Source: Bathymodiolus brooksi (Eukaryota > Mollusca > Bivalvia > Mytilida > Modiolidae). From it: a stretch of DNA of 64,000 bases. The notes beneath the pieces are model-generated. The model was not told the DNA's origin. It saw only the letters and a list, made by a program, of their open reading frames with translations, and did no database searches. A program made the translations under genes and the position numbers. The stretch spans positions 22,092,413-22,156,412 of the forward strand of contig OY804589.1 of the NCBI GenBank assembly GCA_963680875.1, read 5' to 3'. The first letter of the stretch is position 1, and every line of letters begins with the position of its first letter. Shown here piece after piece: positions 14,101 to 29,100 of this stretch.

Positions 14101-17100
14101 TTACTATATATTTCATATAAAACCACATTTTTCAAAAAAATATTTTAAAGCTATCTCTGGGCAGATTTTTATGAAATTTATTTCAAGACACACAGAATTC
14201 TTTGAGTTTTATTTGTTTATCTGATAGTAATTTTGTCTGCATGGTTTTTGTTTTCTGGTGATTTAAACACAAATGTTGATTTTTCCGATTTTATTTTTGT
14301 TAAAATATATAGCAAATTTGACATCAGAAAACAAAAATTGTCTTTAAATCATAAGGTAATAAAGGCAATCTAACGGAAAATCATGCTAAAATAAACAAAT
14401 AATCTTTAAATATTTCTGCTTCTTCTGGTGCAAGAATGATCAAAATCCGTTTAGAAATGACTTCACGATAATTTTTTTGAAAAATATGGTTTTATATGAA
14501 ATATATAGCGTAAAATCGAGGATGACGAATACTTATGTCCACTGACTGTACATGTACAGTCAAACCTGCCCATGTGATCACCTCTATTAAACAGTCACCT
14601 GTATTAAACAGTCACCTGTATTAAAAGGTCACCTTTTTCTTGACCTGTCATAGACAATTTCATACAGATTGGACGTCTTTTAAGAGGTCACCTGTCTTAT
14701 AAGGCCACTTTTTCTTTGTCCCAAATACAGCTTATAAAGACTGTATTGTATATGAAACTTAATCACAGACGTTAGCTAAAGTCTATTAGACTGTATTCAG
14801 TTTATTTTTGATGTGGTTTAGTTTACACATCAACAAACTCCTACTAAACCTGCCCATGTGATCACCTCTATTAAACACTTGTATTAAAAGGTCACATTTT
14901 TTTTTGACAAACTCCTACTAAATCATATTTAATCTTATATTGATATGTGATCAAGTTTTTAGGTGACTTTTTCAAAGGTTTTGGTCTTCCTTGGTTGGCG
15001 TGGAGTCAGCATAAATTTGTCGTGGTGAAGCAACATGCCTGACCTGTGAACTGTTGTCTTTGTCAGCTAACACTATAAACAATCGCACATGTTGGTGTAC
15101 TACAAAACAGACAGCAAAACATAACCTTCTGAAAAATTCCTCATTTGGCGTTAATAATCACTCACTCACATAATTATGTTACACATTAGGACAAACGTGT
15201 CTGAGGCATACTATTTTGTTCTTATTTGTGACAAGGAATTCCTTGGTTCGATCCTTTTTGGAAAAAAAATTATTCCACAAAATATAATACATTAAGCCTT
15301 TGAAAGACCAGGAGGGTATCATAGAACAGTGTACTAATCTCATTAGTATCCAAGTGTCTTTATATATATATAAGATATGGATGAAGAAAATGTAAAATAT
15401 AAAGCCACTGGATACCAATGTATCTTTTTTTTTTTTTTCTTTTTTTTTTCTTTTTTTTCTTTTTTTTTATAAACCAAGGTCTTGTGACAAGATAAATGAT
15501 AAAGTGCATCAAATCATACAATGACTCCAATGGCCAGCCTCTGACCAACTGATAAGAGATTATCTTATCTCTATAAGAGACCCTTAAATACCACTGAGAA
15601 TAGTGTTACTTACTTGGGATATTTTAGGCTGAAATAAAACTTTATTCTATTTTGATGCAGGTTATAAAACCTAGATATCTAAATTTATGTGCACAAGACG
15701 TTTCTTGAAAAAACGTCTTCAGGCACGCTTAAAGTAAAAAAAAAGGTTGGCAAACCAAATAATATTATTCTTTTGAGGCAAGAAAACCAAAGGAACTAAA
15801 CAGGATACTAGCCAAATTTGTTTAAGGCTAAGGTAAAAAGGGACTAAACAGGATACTAGCCAAATTTGTTTACGGTCATTTTTTTCCCTTGGAGGAGATC
15901 CTTCTGAATCATTTATTGCTTTAAATGCTCATTTCACATTTGTTTACTTCATGGATAACTGCACAAAGAAATGTTTGGGATTGTATGATAGTTGGATTTA
16001 CAACTACCTATGCAATCAGTGCCTATCACCACTAACATTGTGAGTTTGAATCCAGCTCATGGCGATGTGTATTAATAACACTTTTATTTGTAATCCACGG
16101 AGCTTATGGACAGACTATTTAGCTCAGGAAAAATATCATGAAAAAAGCAAAATTATTGTGCACATGACCTATGTGGATAAAAATCTAAAGACTAAGTTGG
16201 AATGGCCTTATTAGCAAGGTCATATTGATGCTACTCACCTAATTACAATACACAACAAAATGCTAATTACTAGTATAAACAAAGACAACAACCGCTCATT
16301 TATTTCAAGGTTCCGTACTGTTGTCGTTGGACTATTTTTATACGTTGTTTTTTTGTTCACAACACCGAGATGAGAATTTTATCAACAATATCTTTGACTA
16401 TTGTAACGGTATTGTCAAGTATATGTCTAAATATTTTGGCATATTGGGTGGATTGTTTTTACTTCGATGATGTATACGTTTCCATGGCAACTAAGTATTT
16501 TCCAAATTGTTAACTATTTTGTGATAGCACAGACAGGGTCAGATTATTTACCATGTAATAAACAGGAATAAAGTAAAAGTAGAAGCTGTTTAGTGATGAT
16601 TCATTCATGATCATGTCTGCTGCTGTTGGGGTTCCATTCGGGCAGGGGATTATTTGAAATGTTTTAATTGGAGGTGTAAGTGAACAGAATTTTGTATGTG
16701 TTGATGAATTTGGATGTTATTATATAATTGCCATGAACAATGTGAGTCTGATTTTTCTTTATATTTTTTTCCTACAAATAAAGAAAAATAGAAAGAAAAT
16801 CTGTTAAAATATAGAGAGAGAAAAAAAGAAGGAATTTTTGTAAACACAACATTATTGATAAGATCTGTATTCTGTCTATGTACTTATAATGTATATCATT
16901 TGTTAAAGACAATTCATTGGTTCACAAGTAAATACAATTAAAATATATTTTTTAATTGTCAGATATTACTATAGGCTCGGCCACAAGGTAAACAACTTAT
17001 TACAACAGTCATTGATACTGAGGACAGGGGACCTTTGATCTTGTTTAATATTATGTATTTATCCTATTTTTTTTCTATTTTACATGTCACAAATTATTGT

Positions 17101-20100
17101 TGATTTAAACGGAAATAAAATTTGAATTGATTTATTAAAGATACTTTCTAAGACATTTATACAAAGTGTTTACAGTGAACACAGAGAATATGCAAAAAAA
17201 ACCAAACAATTTTGATTAAGATCCAATGTACATGTAATACACACAGATAGGATGGGTGTGATAAATATTCAAGAAAAGTAAACAAACTAATGGTAAATAG
17301 AATAATGAGGGGATTTTGAAGGGCATAATCAGACCTTTCGACCTTTGACCTCATGGCTATTAGAATATTAAGGTAGAATGTTTGCAAAAAGACTTATTGA
17401 AGTGATATATAACCAGACCCAACATTTAATTCTCCCTCTTCTTCGGACAAGTTAAACAAAAGTTTTGCCCGCTGGATTATAATGTCTCCCTCTTTGGTAG
17501 ACATATTGTTTTCATACCAACTGTTCCTCCATTTGTCTGTCATATGCAACTCATCCTACATTTTAAATGGGAATTCCTCAAAACTTTTATTTTCATATTT
17601 GCTTATTATCATATAGAGATCTGAATATTTTGTAACTACAGCTTTTTTTTTAGACCATTTAAAAAAAAAATTGTTTTGCCTTCTTGAAAAAAGTTTGTAA
17701 CTCCTTTTTCGTTTGAATGGAAATTACAAGGTATTATTTTTCCCAAATGATGAAAGAATGTGGAGAGGAGGGTGGGCATATGTTTTTGTGTAAAAAATAA
17801 CTTTTATTATAATGTCTATACCTCTTCAATGATAGAGTGGATAAAATGAAAAATAAAAAATACTACAATGTCTGAACAGTTCCGAAATATAATCGAAAAT
17901 CTGAAGAAAGAGACAAAATCAAAACCCTTAGCACATCCATACATGATTGTTCACTTTCCTGTCTTGGTACAGGCACTTCAGTAAAAAGTGGCAGAGTTAA
18001 ACTAGTTTTATGGGTGCAAACCTCCCCTCTTAGTAAAATGATTTGGTCATGAAAGTGTTTTCCACGTGTAATTATATTTCAGAGTTGAAGAATACAGAAA
18101 CAGACACCATGCCAGAATTTAGACAGCAACTGAAAGGGAAGAAATTAACGTCCACGCCGAAGAAAAGGGTCGTGAAAAATGTGGATACGGTGGACACTGA
18201 ATCTGATAGAAGCTCTGATGGTTAGTTTAAATTAATCAGGAAAGATATGGATGTAAATTAACTTGAGAGACTATCCAACATTACACTTGAACACAAATTA
18301 ATATAAAGGAACATGAGAGACTTATATCTAATATAACATGTAGACACAAATTGAAGGAAATGAACAACTTGTAGTAAGAAAGGATATGGATGTAAATGAA
18401 CATGAGATACTATCCAATGTTACACTTAAAGGAACAGTGATTAGTAAGAAAGGATATGGATGTAAATGAACATGAGATACTATCCAACATTACACTTAGA
18501 CACAAATTAAAGTAAAGAAACAGCTGGTAGTAAGAAATGATATGGATGTAAATGAACATGAGATACTATCCAACATTACACTTAAAGGAACAGTGATTAA
18601 CAAGAAAGGATATGGATGTAAATGAACATGAGATACTATCCAACGTTACACTTAAAGGAACAGTGATTAGTAAGAAAGGATATGGATGTAAATGAAGAGT
18701 AGAGACTATCCAACTTCAAGCGTATACACAAATTAAAGTAAAGAAACAGCTGGTAGTAAGAAATGATATGGATGTAAATGAACATGAGATACTATCCAAC
18801 ATTACACTTAGACACAAATTAAAGTAAAGGAACAGCTGCTAGTAAGAAAGGATATGGATGTAAATGAACATGAGATACTATCCAACATTACACTTAGACA
18901 CAAATTAAAGTAAAGAAACAGCTGCTAGTAAGAAAGGATATGAATGTAAATGAACATGAGAGGTTATCCAATTTTAAGCTTAGACACAACTTAATGTAAA
19001 GGAACAAAGTTTGTATTGCTGTTCTACATTTCACAGTCACAGTAGGATCTTCAGTAATGAGCACAACTCAGATATTCAAATATTGATAATATCCATGTAA
19101 ATTAGTTAAGGATATATTTGTTGTGGATGGTCCTTGTTTATTTCCCCCAGATTACAGATAAATTTAGACAATAATGTACTGTGATTTTCAAAAATATAAA
19201 CATCATATTAAGATAAAATAATTTACTAAACATGTCATTGTACATTTTTAACCTTCACTTTTCAAAATATTCTTTTCATAACAATGTTCACATTCTTTTA
19301 ATGAGAAACATGCTACGTATCTGACAAAAGAAGAGTATGAGAAAAAACAAATTATCTCCCCTTTCTGAGGATTATTACAGTATATTTTAATGGTATTTTT
19401 TTATATCTTATTATGATGTTTGTATTTCTGAAAATTACTGTACTTTTTGTCTAAATTTATCAATAATCTGGGAAGAAAAAAATCTGTTTGTTTTTGTTTT
19501 GATAACTAACAGGATGGTTACCGGTATCATAAATCTATTTCTTCCAACACAGGAATTCAGACCATTTAATTTATATTTTATTGATTTTTATTTTAGATTT
19601 CAATATACTAGGAACAAGGAAGGATCTTCAAGGAGACAGATATGTTGCCGCAGAATTTGAAGACGGAACAACAAGACCTATATTTAAACGGAAGTTACAG
19701 AAAACAATTGTTGGAGGTCTTTAATTTATATTTATTTTTGTCATGATGACGCTTTCATATTATTTTTGTAAATATTATACAGTTAAAATTTCCTAAAATC
19801 GCCACCAATACAACAAAATTTAATGTCTAATATAAGGGGTTTTTTTTATCTTGAATTTATATAGAATTTGAAGTTTAACATTATGAGTATATATAAGTTT
19901 ATACTGTAAATTTAAGAAATTTGTTCATATTATTATTTTTTAATGAAAATGTGGAGCAAACTAAAGAAAGCAAAAAAAAACCCAACAAAATTTAATCATT
20001 GTTGCAAAAATACAAGAATAAGTCCTCAGGTTAACTCAGGTGCAAATATATAAACTTATTTTCTCTGTTAAAGTTTCAAAATAGTTCTGTTTGTCCATGT

Positions 20101-23100
20101 TATATCACATCACAACACTATTTAGATAGAATACATTATTATTAGATCAACTTATTTTCTCTGTTAAAATTTTTTGTTTTTTTTAAAACAGAAAATTCAA
20201 CAGCAAAGTTAGAATGTGAAGTGGCTGGAATACCCCAACCTAAAGTACTATGGCTGAAGAACAATCGGCCATTGGTTGAATCTGACCATTGTAAAGTGAT
20301 ATCAGATGGAGCTGTACACACACTGGAATTTACTGATACCAGAAAGGAGGATACAGGCCTTTATACAGCCAGGGCCATGAATGTTAATGGTTCTACGATA
20401 AGTACAGCAGAACTCTATATCGGAGAAGGTGGGTACAATCAAATTATGGTTGGTTGATTTATGGTGTTTAATGCCACTTTCAACAATATTTCAGTTATAT
20501 CGTGGCGGCTGTCAAATTTTCAGTCAAATTATTTAAATAATACCTGATTGTAAACTAATAGATACTGTTGGTGGGGGACCAGTTTCGTAAATTTCGTTGG
20601 GTAACCAACCCCAAGTATTTATCAAACCAACGAAGTATATGTCTTTTTCCAATTACGGGACCAGTACTAATAATAAGGGCCTGGGTTTCTTAATGAGTTA
20701 GGTAGTTGGATTACCTAACAACTCATACAAGCCTATCAATAATATGGTGTGGGTTCGCACATGGCTTTGTAAATTACAAAAAAGGGTGCACTCGACTCGC
20801 AGCCACAAGTGATAAAGTTTACCAGTTGCTTGCCCATGGTCAGTGATTCTCTCCGGGTAATCTGGCTTCTTCCACCACTAAAACTGGTCGCCATGATATA
20901 GCTGAAATATTGCTGAAAGTGGCATTAAACACCAAAAATCAAATCAAATCAAATCATCATTACTAATAATAACATAATTTAAACTAGAAAATAGAATCTA
21001 CGAATTTTAATAACCCACGAATATGTCTTGTATGAGCAATCCACAAAAATTGGGCCCCACGATTTAAATTTCTTTCACAGCATACAGAGAAACCTGTCTA
21101 AGCCGAACCTTGAATTAATCGGGGATCCTGTACACACTGAACCTTAAAAAAAGTGCAAATGGAAGAAATCGTTCTTAATTTTACCTGTATTAACTGAACA
21201 CCTGTATATTTCGAAGACAGAAGGTGGTCCAGATTAGCTCTGGCTTAGATGGGTTTCTCTGTGTTATATGTAAATTTTCAAAGTTTGACAGTGAAATGTA
21301 ACATAATATTAAAATGTCAGAATTGAAAAATAAAAGTGTGTAAAATGTTTTTTTTAATACAGTTGTGATGTCGAGCAAATTGTTACATTTGATGGGATAT
21401 TCACCCTGTGGAGACTGCTTCATGTGACCATGTCTTCTGTGGGCTGTTAGCATTGGTAAAAGCTTCATTTACAGAAGAATGTGTCTATTTTGACTGTTAC
21501 GAAATATCCATATCTCAAATGACAATGGATCTTGTACATTTTACGTAAATCTATCTTTCCTCTATCACAGACAATATTTGGCTATATTAGGAAAACAGTG
21601 GGTGTCTTATAAGAAACAGAAACTGTTTATCCGTGATGAGCACCTGGGTTCACTCAAGGTTTTTTTGGGTGGGGTCCGTGTTTGTTCATCTTTTTAGTTT
21701 TTGTGTTGAGTTATGTTTGTCTTCGTCCTGTGTCTTGTGTAACCTATATTGACAATGTCTCTGGAATGTCCATCTTTGATTGTCCATTTGGTCTTCTCTA
21801 GTAACGTTTATTTAATCAGTGCTGTATTAGAATGTAATAATATATATTTTTTCTTTTTCAGTTCAACCAACACTGTTAAACAAATACAAAGAAGGATTAT
21901 CTGACTCTAAGTACCAGACTCCAGCTTACTTCTTCCAAATGAACAGCTGTCAAGTAGAGGAAGGACGACTGGCTCGTTTTGATTGTCGTGTAGTAGCTTA
22001 CCCCAAACCAGATATTGTATGGTAAGTATCTACTGTCAACTAGAGGAAGGAAGACTGGCTTGTTTTGATTGTCGTGTAGTAGCTTACCCCAAACCAGATA
22101 TTGTATGGTAAGTATCTACTGTCAACTAGAGGAAGGAAGACTGGCTTGTTTTGATTGTCGTGTAGTAGCTTACCCCAAACCAGATATTGTATGGTAAGTA
22201 TCTACTGTCAAGTAGAGGAAGGAAGACTGGCTCGTTTTGATTGTCGTGTAGTAGCTTACCTCAAACCAGATATTGTATGGTAAGTATCTACTGTCAAGTA
22301 GAGGAAGGACGACTGGCTCGTTTTGATTGTCGTGTAGTAGCTTACCCCAGACCAGATATTGTATGGTAAGTATCTACTGTCAAGTAGAGGAAGGAAGACT
22401 GGCTCGTTTTGATTGTCGTGTAGTAGCTTACCCCAAACCAGATATTGTATGGTAAGTATCTACTGTCAAGTAGAGGAAGGAAGACTGGCTCGTTTTGATT
22501 GTCGTGTAGTAGCTTACCCCAAACCAGATATTGTATGGTAAGTATCTACTGTCAACTAGAGGAAGGAAGACTGGCTCGTTTTGATTGTCGTGTAGTAGCT
22601 TACCCCAAACCAGATATTGTATGGTAAGTATCTACTGTCAAGTAGAGGAAGGAAGACTGGCTCGTTTTGATTGTCGTGTAGTAGCTCACCCCAAACCAGA
22701 TATTGTATGGTAAGTATCTACTGTCAAGTAGAGGAAGGACGACTGGCTCGTTTTGATTGTCGTGTAGTAGCTTACCCCAAACCAGATATTGTATGGTAAG
22801 TATCTACTGTCAAGTAGAGGAAGGAAGACTGGCTCGTTTTGATTGTCGTGTAGTAGCTTACCCCAAACCAGATATTGTATGGTAAGTATCTACTGTCAAG
22901 TAGAGGAAGGAAGACTGGCTCGTTTTGATTGTCGTGTAGTAGCTTACCCCAAACCAGATATTGTATGGTAAGTATCTACTGTCAAGTAGAGGAAGGACGA
23001 CTGGCTCGTTTTGATTGTCGTGTAGTAGCTTACCCCAGACCAGATATTGTATGGTAAGTATCTACTGTCAAGTAGAGGAAGGAAGACTGACTCGTTTTGA

Positions 23101-26100
23101 TTGTCGTGTAGTAGCTTACCCCAAACCAGATATTGTATGGTAAGTATCTACTGTCAAGTAGAGGAAGGAAGACTGGCTCGTTTTGATTGTCGTGTAGTAG
23201 CTTACCCCAAACCAGATATTGTATGGTAAGTATCAACTGGCATAAGAAAAGTTTGAAGTTACCAAAGAGGTAATCAGAAGCTGTAAATAAAAGAAGGAAA
23301 GACAATAAAATGACCTAAAGAAAAAGGACAAGACAAGTTTGAAGATATCAAAGGGGTAATTAGAAACAGAATGACAGACAATACAATTGTCAACGGAAAA
23401 AGACAAAAAGACAAACAATGATCTACAAAACATTACACAGGAAGCTAAATATCGAGAAACACTAATCCCACTAACTAACCAGGTGTGAACTTATGTGCTT
23501 CGGGAGGGTAAGCAGTTCCTGCTCCAATAGCTGCATCTGTACAGAGGTTGCCTCTCTCAATTTAGTAGTAATTTACTATCCTCTTATTAGGCTACCCTTT
23601 CTGCAATGACAAATGTGGTCTTATAAAAGGGATGACTTCTTTTGAGGGAGACAATATCTCCTTGTCCGATTACAAACTTTCTGAATATAGATGGAATACT
23701 GCTCATTGACAATTGGTTTTTGTCAATTTTTTCCCCAAAAAAAGTATGGCTATATTCACATATTCATGAATTTAATGCATGTATTGGTTGATTGATTGAT
23801 TGGTGTTTTATGCCAACTTTAGCAGTATTTTTGTTGTGATATGAACAAATTGATATAAATTAATTTTCATAACTACAAGACCCTAAGATATAAAGCAAAT
23901 TTCTATAACTCGTGCAAAATAAATTGGAACATTTTATATATAAATACATTGATTTCATGGAAATATAATTCCCTTTTCTATTTTTAGGATGAAGGATGGA
24001 AAAGTCGTGGAACCAAATGACAGATATAAATTATTAAACTTTAACAACGAGATTTACTCCCTTTTGATACAGAATGTGGTCAAAGGCGATATGGGACGTT
24101 ACACTTGCTGGGCACACAACAAATATGGAGAAGCAATGACGGAGGCTTATCTTAATGTTATCGGTAAAAGAATTTATGATTTTAATTGGATGAGTTGAGT
24201 CTGTGTAAAATAATGATTTTCTGTTAAAGTCATAGAGATTGTATACAGTCAAATTTTTCTTTACAGTCAGCTGTTGTTAGCGGCCAGTTTAAAACCCTCC
24301 AAACCGGATTTATTTGTGATTTTAACTCAAATAAGTGGTCACCTCACTAACGAAGCCAACTGTCACTAAAACTTTATCTCATCGTAACATTTTACCAGTA
24401 TTTAATACTCACTTGTCTTCCTAGAATTAAAAAAATAAATATATGATTGTATCAATTAAGCTGTCAAATTATTGAATAATTAAATTAACTAATTAACCGT
24501 AAATCGTTACAAAAACACTGCTGCATTACAAAAGCGATGACCATTTTATCAAATCGATTGCCTTCTGGTAACAGTAACACGCCAATCGTTATGGACTGCA
24601 GATAACAATTAGGATCAACTGACCTTAAATAAACAGTCAAATGTCTTATGCGGTAATTTCTCCAAAAAGTAAACGTTACAAGTAAGACTAATATGATATT
24701 TTTATCCAGGATAGAAAGATATTATAGTGATTCCTTCTTCATAAGCTGCTGAATAAAAACTGATTTTTTTCATGTTTTAAATTGAAATTTAAAGAATTTT
24801 GACATTTTGTATGTTTATGTGGACCAATTAAAGTCCAGTCCACTTATAATGAGATCGGTTATAATGAAAAAATCGCTTATATTGAACAGATCATTTATCC
24901 CCCATCGAACCCCCTTGAGTAACTCTCAGATTTGGTTATCTTGAAGTTCAGCTATGACGAAAAGATTTCATGTCCCCCCCAAAATTCCATTGAACTAGAA
25001 TGTACATATTGGAAGCATATCACCTTTACAACAACAAAAATATATTTTTAACCATGATGTAACTTTTATATTGACAGCATTTCAAGACCAGCAGGATGAA
25101 GGAGATATGGCACCTCAATTTTTAACGAGATTTTACGACCAGACTCTGACAGAAGGTGTACCAGCGGAGTTACAGTGCCTGATTGACGGAAGACCAATGC
25201 CTACGATCAAATGGCTTTTTAATGACATTGAGATAATTCCAAGCAATAACCTGGCCATTCTACAAGACAAAAATCTGTGTAGTCTTTGTATAAAAGAAGT
25301 GAAACAGAAAGACCTGGGAACATATACTTGTAATTTAAAGAATGCCCTTGGTGTGGCTTCGTGTAGTGCAGGATTGAACGTTTTAAATGAAAAAATCAAG
25401 AATGTTCCTGTTTTGCCAAAATTTTTGAAGAAAATTTCTGACCAGAATATGAGAACGGGAGAAGGTGTGACATTTGAAGTGGTTGTGATTGGAGAACCTC
25501 TGCCTAAAGTTGTGTGGCAGTTTAATCATAAACCCATATCTGTAAGTAACGATGTAACGATGTTTGTGAAATTATATTTTTTCTTCCTAATATTTGTTCC
25601 ATTCGATAATTCATTATACTCAGGTATTATTTTTTTTTCGGTTATTTACAGCATGTGGACAAAAGTGATTCCGTTTCCGCCATCTTCCCTATATATTTCA
25701 TATAAAACCACTTATTTTCCCAACATTCTCATGAAGTCATTCCTTAGCCGATTTTCATGAAATTTTCACCTTTAAAAACAGAATTAATTAGAATTTATCT
25801 TAATATCTTCATGTAATTTTTTCGAACTTTTATTTGCAAGCATTTATGATTTAAACACAATGGAAATTCTTGACATCACAATTTTATATGATTATATAGT
25901 AAGATTTGGTGAAAAAATTAAACTTTGTTTTTAAATCAATTCTTAAGAGAAAGTAGAAATAAAATTATTTGCAAATTATACGAAGAAGAAACTATATTTA
26001 TTTCTGCATTTAATGCTGAAAATTTCATGAAAATCAGATAAGGAATGACTTAATGAGAATATTATAAAAATAAATGGTTTTATATGAAATATATAGGGAA

Positions 26101-29100
26101 GATGGCGGAAACGGAATCACTTTTGTCCACATGCTGTATATAACTGATTTCAGCTATTTTCCTCGGGGGGAAAAAATTTCTGAAAGTTGCAGGACATGAT
26201 CTGAACGGGTAAAAAAAAGGGTTTGAAAGGGGTTGTAAATAAAAACTGAAAAAAATTACTGGTCCGAACAAAGTTTTTCTGGTCTTGGTCCAGAGGAACG
26301 GTGCTCATCGTGATGACTGATGGTATAACAGAAATTCCATCTCATCACAGGGATTAGACATTTCAGAAACAAGTGGATTTTTGTATGTAACATTAAAAGT
26401 AATGTCATTGAGTGAAAATGCTGTAAACTATAGAGTTCAGTGTAGTACAGTAGACTCTTATAAGACCATTTCCATCAAAGAGCCACTTCCACCAAAAGGC
26501 CACCCCTCTTATAAGACCATTTCCACCAAAAGGCCACCCCTCTTATGAAGCCACTTCCACCAAAAGGCCACCCTTCTTACAAGACCACTTCCACCAATAT
26601 GCCACCCTTCTTATAAGACCACTTCTGCCAAAAGGCCACCTCCACCAAAGGCTGCCTCCCCTCTTATCAGGTTAGATTTCAGATGCACTTTGACAGTAAA
26701 ATACTACTGTCTTTCTCATAGAGGCCATTTCTCATATAAGGCCACTATTTCATTGCAGAAAGGATGGCCTTATAAGAGAGGGGACTACTGTATTGTCAGT
26801 GAAACATTTGGTGTGTTTGTGAATGATTTGAAATATTTTATCAATTTCTGAAGTGGCCATTAATTGAAGTCTGAAGAATTGGTTTTAATCTTCAATAAAT
26901 GGGTACGATAATATTTTTTTCCCTGTAATTCTCAGGATGCTCGTAGAAGATTTAAGATCACACAAGACGATGATGTGTACAAACTGACCATTGAAGACCT
27001 CATCTTAGATGATGATGGTAAAATTACTTGTAAGGCTACCAATTCAGAGGGTGAAGTTTACTCCAGTGGAAATCTTCTGGTTAGGGAGGCTAGAAAGGTG
27101 TCAGAACAGCCTGACGAACAAAAGTAAGTATGATTATCTATCTCAAGAAATCAGACTATATTACAGTCAAGTTCACTGCCACTGGTAATGAAAAAACTAA
27201 TCTATTATAGATATTTCTATGTTGAGTTCATGAAAGTGGGAAGGCCACAGGGAAGAAAACTTTTCACAAGCAGTCATTTGCCCACCTATTTCTCAAATTG
27301 TCCTTTAAGAAAATTTGTTTCATTATTAAAGAATGTCCTGAGGAAATTTTGATAAAGCTAGCAATTGTTCTAAAGATTTCAAAGTCTAGCTGAAACACTG
27401 CACAACAGTTATTAACCTTATGTCTTTATATCAAGACTGGTTATTTTGAAGTTCAGTTATAATGAAAATATTTCATATCTCTCTAAAATCTTATTATAAG
27501 AGTTCTAGACTGTATATACATATGTTAAGCCAAACCTATTTATAGCGAAATACAGAATACAGTGTAAAAAGAAAAAAAATACTTAATCAGGATTTGATGT
27601 TGTTCTGTTAGCATTGAAGATGGCTGGGCAAGTCAGATTAGCTTGAATGTTACAGAATGATTCTAGTTCCAACAGACAGATCTAATTTGTTCCATTCCAA
27701 TTTGTTATTTAAAGGAAAGGAATTGTTATGACTAAATTTGAAAAGTAATGCATAAGTTGTCTACCTTTGATAAAACTTATATGAAAATAGTTGATGAGAG
27801 AGTAATTTGCATGTGTGAATTCATTTATTTATTTATTTTTCAGATTCACACAGAAAGACTTTGATGCTAAATATGGCTACTTGCCAACATTTATGAAGAA
27901 GATCGACGACATTCTTGTACCATCAGGAAAAGACGGGAAATTTGAATGTAGAATAATGGGAATTCCTGAGCCAACAGTATCATGGTAAGAATAACCTGAC
28001 ATCTTGGAAAAGTAAATCTGTTGTTTTCATAATGTTATTTACAAGTTTGAGGCCAAAGTTTGCATATTTATTTTACTTGATTTGCAGGTAAAAATCTTTA
28101 AAATTCAGTGGAATCCCTATATGCAGAAAACCCTTTTTGTTGAGAATATTAAAGTGTTAATGCAAGATTTCATATATAAGAACAAAATTTGTAGTTCGGT
28201 TTACACAGGAGAGGGTTCGAATCCCATTAACCAATTTAACCCCACCTCATTTTTATGCCTGTCCCAAGCCAAGACATGGATTTCCAATGCCATAAGCTAT
28301 GGTCTTTTTTGTCTTCAATTGTTTGAGATGAGAGCTGGCTGTTTGTTTAAACTTTCTTTTCATGTTGCAAACAAATCTTTATTTTGAGTTATCCAACAAT
28401 TCGACTTATCAGAGTTTCTGATAACAAGGCTCATAGGAAATTGATGTTCTTCATGTATTTGTTTTTTTGTTTACTTTAATAAATAGGAAGAAAAATGGGC
28501 AGCCAATCACAAACGATGGCCGTCATTGGATGTCTCAGGATGGTGGCAGCTGTTTCCTGACAATTCGAGGAGCTACAGACAGGGACCAAGGTGTATATAC
28601 ATGTACTATTGCCAATGCAGCTGGAGAAAACTCTTGTACTGCCCACATGAGGATGTCTGAAGGTGAGAGCTGACATTTTTTTTATGAATTTTTTGTATGT
28701 GACTATCAAATATTTGCAGTATTATTTCGGTAAGTGTATGACATGGTTTTCTGTGTGTAGACAGTTTTTATGTCCCCACGGCAGTCTTTGCCTTAATTTT
28801 TTTTAACCTACTTGCCTGAAAGCCAAATTTAGAAAAAAATTCTATTTATTCAAGCAAAGTCTTTCATAATTTTCACTTGTCCGAATCCAGTTTCACTTGT
28901 CCCGGGCTTCAGGCAAGTGGGTTAGCATGAAGACTGCCACAGCTAGGTGTCAATGGACATTAAGATTTACCTGTGTCTGTATGTACACTTGTACGTCCGT
29001 CTGTCCATACTTCTGTCTGTACATCCCTCCCGCATTTGATTTCTGCTCACTAACTAAAGTTCCACTGAAGCAAATCATTTCACATTATTTGCAAGGTCAG

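Noticed and set aside
22022..23225. Fourteen additional coding half-exons in the 86-bp array
   Set aside because: They lack acceptors, 86 is not divisible by three, and read-through meets TAA at once.
25542..25760. Open frame continuing past exon G
   Set aside because: Runs through a clear donor into the intron and a mariner-like MITE; the Ig4 domain resumes at exon H.
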